From contig NC_064039.1 of the NCBI RefSeq assembly GCF_932526225.1, positions 14,712,139 to 14,776,138 on the forward strand: 64,000 nt of DNA. The letters are read 5' to 3'. This document shows, in pieces, positions 55,269 to 64,000 of the stretch. The notes under the pieces were generated by a model that did no database searches, had not been told where the DNA came from, and saw nothing but the letters and a program-made list of their open reading frames with translations. The translations under genes and the position numbers were made by a program. Numbering within the stretch: position 1 is the stretch's first letter; each line of letters begins with the position of its first letter. The DNA comes from Nematostella vectensis (lineage: Eukaryota; Cnidaria; Anthozoa; Actiniaria; Edwardsiidae).

Positions 55269-55385
55269 ATGCATCTTCGCCAGTGGAAATGGTTTCTACG
55301 TAGGAGAAAAAAAGTTATCTTTCTCGTCTTTGTCGTATTTTTTATATTTTATTGGTTTCTATTCAAACACATGTATTATACTCTG
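55269..55385 (+). CDS. Candidate first coding exon of a type II (signal-anchor) membrane protein
   Basis: An ATG opens 39 codons that end exactly at CTG|GTAAGT, a strong donor in phase 0. The peptide starts MHLRQWKWFLRRRKKV, a basic cytosolic stub, followed by a hydrophobic segment of about 20 residues beginning IFLVFVVFFIFYWF. This is the layout of Golgi type II enzymes such as glycosyltransferases or sulfotransferases, but no catalytic exon was found downstream in the window. The rest may lie beyond the right edge, with the GPCR gene nested in an intron, or this may be an orphan exon. It is too short to have stood out as an ORF. Confidence 0.4.
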
Positions 55386-56052
55386 GTAAGTGAGTTTTAT
55401 TTGTCATACAAACTTAAAACTTATACTTGTAATTAATAGTTCACCCAGGCCGTTCTCTATTGCTGTAATCAAAGGAAAACACCTTTGTTGATCGAACTAT
55501 TGCATGGTTGGCTCTGCTATAATGGCTCTGCTCGCTAAAGCGGGAACGCACATAATCTAAAAAAAGGGAGATACCCGGAAACTTGGAGCGTACAAAATAG
55601 TTATCCGGCAACTTTTAAACTTTGGCAAAAAATAGCCATATGAATCATATTTTTCAATTCAAAGCCATGTAGCATTGTTAAGAACTTGGAGGCGATTCTG
55701 ATGAACTCTTAGAGCACTAGTAACTTTGAGAGATTTGCAAAGACTGGGCACACTATACCAAAGAAACTAGAGTCGACACTAAAAACCGGTCTACACGATC
55801 AATTTTTATTTGACAACTATATGTGGCAATGTTTATTTGTCCGTGTGGACTTGCAGCGAATAATTGATAAAGATTCGGGCGGAAATGTAAAGTATAAATG
55901 CCAATAAACAAAACAGAAGTTTTGTAATAAGCTTATGGCATCTCTATCCATAATTAAAGACATTAACGAACACCTTCATCAGTGATAGCCTCACTATTAA
56001 TGATAAAAGTTCGAAATGATCTAAATAAGGAGCAGGGGTCAAAACGTTTTTA

Positions 56053-56380
56053 CCCACTGGTGACAACCACTGGTGACAACCACTGGTGACAATCACTGGT
56101 GACAACCACTGGTGACAACCACTGGTGAAGACCACTGGTGACAACCACTCGTGAAGACCACTGGTAACAACCACTCGTGAAGACCACTGGTGACAACCAC
56201 TGGTGACAACCACTGGTGACAACCACTCGTGACAAAACCACTCGTGACAAAACCACTGGTGACAAAACCACTGGTGACAAAACCACTGGTGACAAAACCA
56301 CTGGTGACAAAACCACTGGTGACAAAACCATTAGTGACAACAACTTGTGAAAACCACTCGTGACAACCACTCGTGAAGAC
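56053..56380. repeat. 12-15-bp minisatellite ACCACTGGTGACA(A/AA)
   Basis: About 25 units have GACAA, GACAAA or GAAG linkers between ACCACTGGTG/ACCACTCGTG cores. The Val/Ser-rich open frames on the minus strand are repeat artefacts. Confidence 0.95.
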
Positions 56381-56431
56381 CACAAGCGTCTTGAAAACTG
56401 TTTGTGACGATAATTAACGTTGATAAGTTAC

Positions 56432-56608
56432 AGCCAAATTTGTTGTTGCGCGACCACGGTGAATCCAAAATCCTTGTCTCGTTTGGGAATAGCGCGTAGT
56501 CAGACAAAAGCTTTCGGGCGGTTAGTCTGGTTTTGATTGTTTGGTTTGGTTGACTAACGTGCTAATTTTAGATTCTGGGAGGTCGCGCAACAACAAATTT
56601 GGCTATAA
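56432..56608. mobile_element. MITE with CAGCCAAATTTGTTGTTGCG ends
   Basis: CAGCCAAATTTGTTGTTGCG plus CGACC at the left is matched by GGTCGCGCAACAACAAATTT plus GGCT at the right. The inverted repeats are about 25 bp and the element about 177 bp, non-coding. Flanking TA dinucleotides may be the target duplication. Confidence 0.8.
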
Positions 56609-56686
56609 GGCCATTAAAAAAAGAAAAATACGTGCAATTTAACCCAAGCTTGATCATAAACTCGAAGTGTAATAGAGACATTGTTC

Positions 56687-56905
56687 GGGTCTTGGTAAGA
56701 TCTTTCCTCCACGTTTATAACATTGAGATAGCAACATTTTCCAGGAAATAATTAACAGAATACCACTCGTGACAATTGGCTTTAATTCAATAGCAATTGA
56801 TCCTAATCAAACAAAACTCATACAGGTGAAGGGTCTTAGTAAGGTCTCTCGTCTACGTTAATTACATTGAGATCGCACCAATTTCCAGGAAATAATTGGC
56901 TATGT
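56687..56905 (+). repeat. 144-bp repeat, left group
   Basis: GGGTCTTGGTAAGATC at 56687 and GGGTCTTAGTAAGG at 56831 begin related blocks with ACATTGAGAT(C/A)GCA and CCAGGAAATAATT. The same family appears in the same orientation at 58708-59015. Confidence 0.75.
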
Positions 56906-57724
56906 GTACAATGTTGACACTCAAACGCGCCGCAGCGCATTGCCGACTAAAATCTCCGAAAAGCTAGACATCCATTCAAAATTAGCCACTCAAACTCAAT
57001 TATTTATATGAACATTAACCTAAACCTTAATTATAGTTTATATTTTAGCAATAAAAATGGAAACAGCGATCGAAAAAGTCGAGAATTCAAGGCTAAAAGT
57101 GTTAATTAGCGCTACATCTTGTCTAATCGGCTATACAAAAATCGTTGTAAAATGCTTAGAGATACGCTATTGATGTAAAAATTGCACTTTCTTAATGTAC
57201 TTACATTTGAGATTACCCTCAGCTTAGTTTTTTTCTTGTAAAATAGCTTCAAGTGGATAATTTTGCAGTAACCACTTTTCACATAAAAACGTCATGTGAA
57301 TTGTCGATGAAGAGAAAACATGTATAATGACGGCCTTTGTTAGACAATATCATAATTTTATAGTGATAGATGTTGTGTACATTAGTTGCAGTTTCAATAA
57401 ATTGCGATTGTTAGAAACCTTGAACGCTTCCCTTGGAGTAGTTCTGGATTCAGTATCTCACTAACTTTTGTCATGCTGCTTCTATGTGACTAACTAGTCT
57501 GCTTATTAAACACGCTATGTAGCGTGCGTTAAGATATCTGATAACGCAAAAGGTGTCGTGTCAAGAACACTCTATTAGCCGTGCCTCCGCACCCTGTAAA
57601 TCGAATGTATAACACGCCGAGTCGTTAGCACGCTAGCGTGTCGCTAGATGGCGTGTGTACTCGCCGAGTTTTGGTAAGTTTATTAACGTGATCCCACACG
57701 CAAGAACACAGCATCGCTCTAGCT

Positions 57725-57960
57725 ATGGACACAGATAGTTCAGTCACCGGAGCGGAAAGAATTCGTCTTTGGCGAAAAAGGAGCGACATACAAGGGCCAA
57801 ATATCAGAAGGACTATTACAGCAAGAATCGCAAGAAAATCAATAGAAAAATTAAGGCCAAGCTCAAGAGAGAGGAGAAACAAGCTTACCTTCCTGACGAA
57901 GTCGCAAATCGACGACTAAAATGGCGGCAGAGTAAAGCTCGTCAAAAAGGAACATCTACA
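57725..57960 (+). pseudogene. Broken ORF encoding a short Lys/Arg-rich protein
   Basis: Frame 1 starts at the ATG at 57725 and reads MDTDSSVTGAERIRLWRKR. From about 57775 the sensible sequence continues in another frame as KKERHTRAKYQKDYYSKNRK, then VANRRLKWRQSKARQKG. The continuity across frames suggests a single frameshift in a formerly intact basic protein. The (E)RIRLWR...YQKDYY...NRKKI style resembles small basic ORFs associated with invertebrate repeats, but I cannot name the family. It sits between two groups of the 144-bp repeat. Confidence 0.35.
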
Positions 57961-59127
57961 TGGATATACGTTGCTAGCTTAGAGATTTCTATCTCTAGTA
58001 CTTTGAGTTCTTGTTGCGTATCCTCATTCGTTAATTTGTTTTTGAAGAAATGGTCACACGAACATACGACGCGAAACAGCAAGACCACGAACACGAATAG
58101 CTTTGAGAGTTAAGGAATGCGCTCGGTTTTTACATTTATTTGAGTGGTATTGCACATACGTATCTCATTCCTTCTCAATTAAGATCGACGCAGTCGTAGA
58201 TGACGTTTTTTATGTGGGGCGGAAAAACATCAACATCGTGATTTGGCGAAAGGTCTGCTAAAGATGTTGTAAAGCCATCTAAAAAAAATAGAATGTACAT
58301 TAACAAATTGCTGAATATTTTTCTTTTCTTTTATCATACACCATTTCGTTTCTGGTTTAAAAAACAATTCACTACCCTCATAGGGAAATGATTAGCAATA
58401 TCTCCCTCCATAGCAATGTGTTATGGCAAGAAATTAGCAAGTTGTTCTAAACTTGAATAAACAATGTGCGTGCATTGACGTCTCGTGCGTGTTAGTGACA
58501 CGCTCTGCGAATTCGCGATATCTACCTACCAGCGTACATGGCAAACACAGTTCTGACCGTGTCCAAAAAAGACTCTGTGTGCGTTGACACAACGTAAAGT
58601 AATAGGATTAGACTTAGGCAAGCTGAACCGTGCAAATTACACACTGATACGAGCCATTACACGGTCCGGCGTGCATGTAACACAATTGGGTACCAACATT
58701 GAGCACAGCCAATTAACAGTATACCACTGGTGTCAATTGGCTTTTATTCAAACCAAACTCATACAGATTAAGGGTCTTGGTAAGATCTCTCATCCACGTT
58801 AATTACATTGAGATCGCACCAATTGCCAGGAAATACTTAACAGAATACCACTGTTGACAATTGGCTCTTATTCAATAGCAATTGATTTTAATCAAACCAA
58901 ACTCATACAGCTAAAGGGTCTTAGTAAGATCTTTCATCCACGTTAATTACATTGAGATCGCACTAATTTCCAGAAAGAAATTAACAGAATACTACTCGTG
59001 ACAATTAGCTTTAATTCCTCCGCTAATTAACTGCTCCATAAATATTGTGTATCGATATAGTTACAGAGGGGTATAGAGTTTGTCCTTTAGCGTTTGAATA
59101 ACGGGTTATCAATTTAGTTGAATTGCA
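57961..59127. other. Repeat-rich region right of the broken ORF
   Basis: It contains the right group of 144-bp repeats at 58708-59015 and otherwise no recognised exon. GTGCGTTGACAC/GTGCGTGTTAGTGACAC-type words recur near 58470-58600. Confidence 0.45.
58708..59015 (+). repeat. 144-bp repeat, right group
   Basis: GGGTCTTGGTAAGATC at 58772 and GGGTCTTAGTAAGATC at 58916 are 144 bp apart. Both are followed by CCACGTTAATTACATTGAGA and preceded by CAAACCAAACTCATACAG. Confidence 0.8.
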
Positions 59128-60049
59128 GGGCCGTAGCATTAGGGGCACGTGCCCCTCACCCCCCCTCCCCCCGATATTTTCTAAAATTATGAGGAAATGA
59201 CCAGTAGGGACGTGGCTGTGCCCCCAATATTTTCTTAATGTTTCTGTATCGTGCCCCCCCCCCCCCCCCCCCGATATTTTCTAAAATTATGAGGAAATGA
59301 CCAGTAGGGACGTGGCTGTGCCCCCAATATTTTGTTAATGTTTCTGTATCGTGCCCCCCCCCGATATTTTCTAAAATTATGAGGAAATGACCAGTAGGGA
59401 CGTGGCTGTGCCCCCAATATTTTCTTAATGTTTCTGTATCGTGCCCCCCCCCCGATATTTTCTAAAATTATGAGGAAATGACCAGTAGGGACGTGGCTGT
59501 GCCCCCAATATTTTGTTAATGTTTCTGTATCGTGCCCCCCCCCCGATATTTTCTAAAATTATGAGGAAATGACCAGTAGGGACATGGCTGTGCCCCCAAT
59601 ATTTTCTTAATGTTTCTGTATCGTGCCCCCCCCCCCCCCCCACCCCCGATATTTTCTAAAATTATGAGGCAATGACCAGTAGGAACGTGGCTGTGCCCCC
59701 AATATTTTCTTAATGTTTCTGTATCGTGACCCCCCCCCCCCCCCGATATTTTCTAAAATTATGAGGAAATGACCAGTAGGGACATGGCTGTGCCCCCAAT
59801 ATTTTCTTAATGTTTCTGTATCGTGCCCCCCCCCCTCGATATTTTCTGAAATTATGAGGAAATGACCAGTAGGGACGTGGCTGTGCCCCCAATATTTTCT
59901 TAATGTTTCTGTATCGTGCCCCCCCCCCCCCCTCGATATTTTCTGAAATTATGAGGAAATGACCAGTAGGGGCGTGGCTGTGCCCCCAATATTTTCTTAA
60001 TGTTTCTGTTTCGTGCCCCCTAATATATCTAGGCCTGATACGGCACTTT
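59128..60049. repeat. Family A MITE with its interior expanded into nine tandem copies (about 90-104 bp)
   Basis: The outer ends GGGCCGTAGCATT and AGGCCTGATACGGCAC are MITE termini. Inside, units starting at CGATATTTTCTAAAATTATG (about 59172, 59272, 59362, 59453, 59544, 59648, 59744, 59837, 59934) are separated by C-runs of 7-16. This is a transposon that has become a satellite. Confidence 0.9.
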
Positions 60050-60354
60050 ATTATATTGCAACAACCACTTTCGGTGGAAAAAAGATTTTTTTAACGATAT
60101 TTCGGCAGGTCAATACCTATTTATATCAGCATATTTTTCGCATTATTATTGGCTCACTTCACAACACAACTTTCAAGGTGACCACGGTACAGGGTGGTGA
60201 AGGGTATTTTGGTGAAACGAGATTGGCCATTTTTCACCCTACAAGAAACGTGGAATCGTCCATTTCAGCTACCGTGAAACGTGATTTACAATTTAAAAGG
60301 CCATTTTCGGTCCGTGAAACGTGAAAAAGCCATTTTGCCCGGGGCCCGGTCCGT

Positions 60355-60590
60355 GAAACGTGATCCATACCCCCTTGACCAGCCTGACGGCAGCGCGCGC
60401 GGCACTGCAAGAAGAGATCGCCCTGATTGGCCTTATGAGTGTGTTATGCGTGCGTGTTTACTCGGTAAACGTGATCCATACCCCCTTGACCAGCCTGACG
60501 GCAGCCAGCGCGGCATTTCAAGTAGAGATCGCTCGGATTGGCCTTATGAGTGTGTTATGCCTGCGTGTTTACTCAGTAAACGTGATACTG
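60355..60590 (+). repeat. 113-bp direct duplication
   Basis: GTGATCCATACCCCCTTGAC begins near 60359 and again near 60472. Both copies continue through CAGCCTGACGGCAGC and GATTGGCCTTATGAGTGTGT to CGTGTTTACTC(G/A)GTAAAC. The open frame across it is internally repeated and looks non-genic. Confidence 0.85.
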
Positions 60591-61254
60591 AACGGATACA
60601 ATGTTAATAATGACTTTTTTGTGTAAGTGGTATATGGTCGACAAGCCAAGGTCGCATCCACGGGGCGACAGGGCGTCACGGGCCAGCGGAACCGGAAGCA
60701 ATAGGCGGCACCCTGATTTCCCTAGCTAGTTTCTGTGAGTCCGCGGTACGAGATTGTGAAGGCAAACTAGGTATTCTATTTATATTTTCCGGTGGCACAT
60801 TTCTCTTATTTTGCACTTTTTAGGGAGCTCACTCGGCCTTTGAAACGCTTATTTTGAACAAGGTGTACTTCCTCGTGTATTCGTTTATTTCGAGTGCTTA
60901 TGGGTGTTTTTTTTTTAGCACGAATAGATGCAAAGAAGTTTCATAATATCGGCTGGATCAATGCTCACACACGGACAAGCGTGTGCGACCATTGATGCAG
61001 CCGTTAGTGGGACCGATGAGGCCTAGCGACGGCTGGAAATAAAGCCTACGAATTCCCCGACGACGCCAAGGTTGAGGTCTCATTTTCGCCATGGCTTCTC
61101 TCTTGTTATATTAATGCCCTTTGGTTATCTACCCTAAGATAACGACGACATAGAAACGTTAGTTAGGATCCTGACTATTCCTAATGTCAAACTATTCCGC
61201 AATGATATGGTATAACCCCCCCCCCCCCCCTCCTTCCTCACGGATTCCCCATGG
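60591..61254. other. Unassigned intergenic sequence
   Basis: No exon recognised. A GGAACCGGAAGCAATAGGCG stretch and a C-run of about 15 at 61217-61231 are the only conspicuous features. Confidence 0.4.
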
Positions 61255-61800
61255 CTGTGCTGAATGTGCATGCTGTCTGGTGTTGTCACGCAGAATTATT
61301 GACGTCTAAAATAATTATCAAAATGATAAAAGTACATATCCTCAATAACACATATAGTGTTATTGCATATCTTACATATAGTGTAATTTTGCCGATTTAT
61401 ATAAGTTATGTTTTATATTCTTAAGGCTCTCTTTAATTGATAGTGTAAAAGTCGTTTGCCTTTGGCATTTGAAATTTATCAGACCCAGATTGAAAGTCCC
61501 ACCTGCGTATGCAGTTGTGTGATACAGCAAAAATTCGGATGTCATTTCAGAGCCAGCTTTAAACCTTCACTGCGCATGCTCTCTGGTGTGATACAGCTGA
61601 AATTCTGACGTCATATCAGACTCGCAGCTTCAAAACCTCATTGCGCATGCTCTCTGGTGTTTTGTCTCGCCAAAATTCTGCCGTTATTTTAATCGACTCC
61701 AAAATCAAGCAATTCCCTGCTTACTGATGTCATCAAAGTTCAATGTTTCAAAGACTTAGCTGTGGTACTGTATATCAAAGTCGTTACTGCGCATGTTCTT
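61255..61800. repeat. Degenerate repeats with TGCGCATGCTCTCTGGTGT cores
   Basis: TGTGCATGCTGTCTGGTGTT (61266), TGCGCATGCTCTCTGGTGTG (61571), TGCGCATGCTCTCTGGTGTT (61642) and ACTGCGCATGTTCTTTATTG (near 61788) are followed by AAATTC(T/G)GA(C/T)GTCAT blocks. The spacing is irregular. They lie just 3' of the GPCR gene and overlap its stop region. Confidence 0.7.
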
Positions 61801-62758
61801 TATTGTTTCCCCGCTGCGATACCGAAGTCTCAATGTCGACTTCCCTGTTTAAACGTGAGCATGGCAGGAGGCGGACAATCACCTTCTTGAACTGCGGCAT
61901 ACGGAATGCGTACAAGTACGGGTTGATCCCAGAGTTCAAGAGAACGATGACGAACTGAAGATCTCTCAGCCAGTGGATCAGCTCGCAGTCACACGAGTGG
62001 CACAGATTAAGCATATAGATCATGACACACGCCGGGGTAAAGCACATGGCGTAAGCGACCAGCACGCTCACGAGCGCTTGGATCACCTTATTCTCGCGCG
62101 TCATCGTACGCAGTTTCATTTTACCTTCTTTTCTCTCAGCTGCTCCAGTCGGCTTACGCGCCTTCCACTGAGCGATCTGCGCACGCAGCTTCTTGAAGAT
62201 ACTCGCGTAAACAAACACAAGTACGCAGAATGTGAAGATGACCGCCGCGTTTGCAAAAATAAACGAATAAAATATGAAGCCGAGTTTGAAATAGACGAAG
62301 GATGCGCCGAGTGCGATTATCCAGATAAGTATAGTCGCGATGATTGCCCGTCTTCCTGTCAAATCTAGTTTGTATTTGACCGGAAAAACAACGGCCATGT
62401 AGCGGTCAAATGTGAGGGCAGCTAGACTGAGAATTGAAGCGGTTGTTAGGATGAAGTACAGAATGTGAAGGATTCTAATATCCACCACATCCACTTTAAG
62501 CACCTCAGTGAGATGAAAGACTGTTGAGACCGTGTCCATAAGAACCCCTACGATCAAGTCAGTTGTGGCAAGACTGAGCAAAAAGTAGTTAAAGGGCGTA
62601 CGTAGCTCGTTGAAAGGGTCCCGTACGATAGCGTAGCAAACGATGAAGTTACCCGGGATCGTGATAAGCGTTAGTAGAAACGAGACGGTCGTGGTGAAGA
62701 TGGATAGATATATTGGGGCGTAAACACCACCACACGTATTAGCCCCCATCGCAGGCAT
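61784..62758 (-). CDS. Class A (rhodopsin-family) G protein-coupled receptor, intronless, 324 aa
   Basis: One exon encodes seven hydrophobic segments. Class A landmarks: GN at residues 36-37 (TM1), LATTD with Asp67 (TM2), DRY at 118-120 (end of TM3), CFTP at 239-242 (TM6), and NPYLY at 279-283 (TM7). ICL3 is short and basic. There is no Lys in TM7 at the retinal position, so it is not an opsin. The usual Cys of TM3 (25 residues before the DRY Arg) is Ile94. The second extracellular loop is only a few residues with no Cys, so the canonical disulfide is absent. A very short, Cys-free ECL2 is known from melanocortin- and related MECA-type receptors; assignment to that group is tentative. The ligand is unknown. 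The N-terminus is short and has no signal peptide. Met1 is used because a TAG precedes it; Met4 is an alternative start. Confidence 0.9.
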   Translation of the reverse strand: MPAMGANTCGGVYAPIYLSIFTTTVSFLLTLITIPGNFIVCYAIVRDPFNELRTPFNYFLLSLATTDLIVGVLMDTVSTVFHLTEVLKVDVVDIRILHILYFILTTASILSLAALTFDRYMAVVFPVKYKLDLTGRRAIIATILIWIIALGASFVYFKLGFIFYSFIFANAAVIFTFCVLVFVYASIFKKLRAQIAQWKARKPTGAAERKEGKMKLRTMTRENKVIQALVSVLVAYAMCFTPACVMIYMLNLCHSCDCELIHWLRDLQFVIVLLNSGINPYLYAFRMPQFKKVIVRLLPCSRLNREVDIETSVSQRGNNKEHAQ

Positions 62759-64000
62759 CTAGACGAAATATTTCGCAAGCGATATTACAATTAAAAGTTG
62801 TTCAGTTTCAAATTTCTTGACTGTTTTCCTGCCTGTCTCTTTACTGCAAACATTTTTCTTTCTTTTTTAATGAGATGTTTACTGTAACCAGGATATTGGC
62901 CAGTTCATCCCGTGCGTTTTCGGCTTTGTATCAACTTGCTGTTTTCGGTTTTGATAACCTTCCCAAAATTATTGTCGACAACTGACCAGATGATTCTTAG
63001 CGATTGAAGAAGACTTCAATGCAGTTGCTTGTAGCTATTAAGCTCTACAAATAAAGCGCAAAAAAGAACAAATAAATAATAACGCATACTCTTAAAACGT
63101 TTCTCGATACCCAGTGCTTTGGTGATGTAAAGAATCCGAAAAGTTGCTTAGAAACTTATATTCTTCCAAGGCAGTTAGCGGACTGCTTAATTTTGTACGA
63201 CATTCAAAGTGAATTTTTATGCAAAAAAGAAAGGAAAATAAGAATGGAAGATTGATAAGGTAAAGAGTTATACTAACCTCAAATTTCACTCCAGCTTGTA
63301 GGTGCGCTCCTTGGTAATGGTTTAGCCGAAGTGATATAATTGCATCCCCAATTTACGAATCTAAGAATTAAGTAATTACCGTATAAAAAGAAAAGGAAAT
63401 GCAAAGAAGTCGTATTTTTTTTTGCCTCTTGATATAAGCACCTGCCGCTGGGCGAGCTCTCCGTCTGCATAAAAAAAATGAAATTTCAACAGTTTTAATG
63501 CTTGTCACCTTTTCAAAGCCCAAAGAGCTTTTCAAAAGCCACACTTTTCTATCAAATAGAAATTTGTTAACTATTTGCCGGGTTACCATTAAACCAGCAA
63601 CATTTTTGGACGTTACTTGTTGAGAGTTTTTTGGGAAAATAAGAACCTAACGATACCTTGAAGGTATAGCTAGCATCCTTTGGTGAACATGCTATAAAAC
63701 CTATCATGGCATTGGCCTATTGTTCTGCCTAAACACTAGTTGTTTTTCTGCTTTTTAAAAACCAGAAAAAGAATAAATTAGGAAATAAGGTTACAAAAAG
63801 CTAAAAAAGGCTTTTCTAAATAAGAAAGGAAAGAAATATGGAAATGTTTAAGAAGTTGACAGGTAATCAGCGTTATTAAGACTGTGACTGCACCTTCATT
63901 GTTCCAGCTGCTTGAAAGCTTCTCGGTGAGCTCAGGTGAAATAAATATTTTATCACTTCACATGTCATGCTTCGAGAAAGTTATAATATATTTTTCCCTT
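62759..64000. other. Upstream region of the GPCR gene, no gene recognised
   Basis: This is 1.24 kb of AT-rich sequence. CTAG directly before the start codon (minus strand) could be a 3' splice site for an untranslated first exon, but the polypyrimidine tract is poor. No open frame here resembles a known family. Confidence 0.4.

Larger units (their letters stand above)
55386..57724. other. Repeat-rich region without recognised exons
   Basis: It holds the 56053-56380 minisatellite, a MITE at 56432-56608 and the left 144-bp repeats (56687-56905). The remainder is AT-rich sequence in which I see no conserved coding exon. Confidence 0.45.

Noticed and set aside
55944-56385. Val-Ser-rich ORFs on the minus strand
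   Set aside because: They are encoded by the ACCACTGGTGACAA minisatellite; all frames are open.
59235-59892. Three similar 60-72-codon ORFs on the minus strand
   Set aside because: They are copies of the tandem family A MITE interior read through.
60281-60626. ORFs of 88-108 codons with an internal duplicated peptide
   Set aside because: They are explained by a 113-bp direct DNA duplication, with no family resemblance and both phases open.
60995-61060. Possible hammerhead ribozyme (CCGATGAG...GGAAA)
   Set aside because: The invariant U of CUGANGA is C and the stems do not close around a GUC site, so it is unlikely to be functional.
61973-62368. 131-codon plus-strand ORF
   Set aside because: It is the antisense shadow of the GPCR coding exon, and its composition is meaningless.

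Overview
The window is eukaryotic nuclear DNA. Its genes are cut into many short exons with GT..AG introns and are embedded in AT-rich intronic and intergenic sequence full of small inverted-repeat elements, minisatellites and microsatellites. The gene content fits an early-branching metazoan: an AS3MT-type methyltransferase, gelsolin-repeat proteins, vwkA-like von Willebrand A proteins, a death-effector-domain protein, a two-FKBP-plus-TPR immunophilin and an intronless class A GPCR. An anthozoan cnidarian such as a sea anemone is my best guess, but this is inferred from gene content and not proven.

Layout. (1) About 204-5188 (+): the 3' eight exons of an arsenite methyltransferase gene that begins left of the window. 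(2) 6825-18964 (+): a 15-exon three-repeat gelsolin/severin-like gene (422 aa). (3) 21744-29502 (+): a second gelsolin-repeat gene (14 exons, 545 aa) with a Glu/Lys-rich insert of about 200 residues carried on one exon. (4) 32168-35287 (+): a three-exon vwkA-like VWA gene (357 aa). (5) 37080-42452 (-): a five-exon gene (619 aa) with an N-terminal death-effector-like domain, a helical middle and a degenerate VWA domain. It converges on gene 4 and both genes end in a 465-bp last exon. (6) 42745-47760: a roughly 5-kb CpG-rich minisatellite. (7) 48793-54642 (-): a nine-exon FKBP52/FKBP51-like co-chaperone (491 aa). (8) 55269-55385 (+): a candidate orphan signal-anchor exon, divergent from the FKBP gene. 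(9) 55.4-61.8 kb: repeats and one broken basic ORF. (10) 61784-62758 (-): a single-exon class A GPCR (324 aa).

The exon models were assembled by hand. In each of the multi-exon models every splice phase closes and the reading frame stays open across all junctions, which is the main evidence for them.

The most unusual signal lies in the two gelsolin-like genes. Five separate tandem-repeat arrays begin or end exactly on an exon-intron junction, so each repeats a real splice site: two donor ladders (units of 89 and 52 bp) and three acceptor ladders (units of 24, 67 and 77 bp). The 24-bp acceptor ladder keeps frame and contains no stop, so alternative acceptor use could add 16 or 24 residues. 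Other notable items are the DED-VWA architecture, an AS3MT in which a conserved catalytic Cys position is Gly, a GPCR without the usual TM3-ECL2 disulfide, and a minisatellite whose final 924 bp appear duplicated together with unique flanking DNA.
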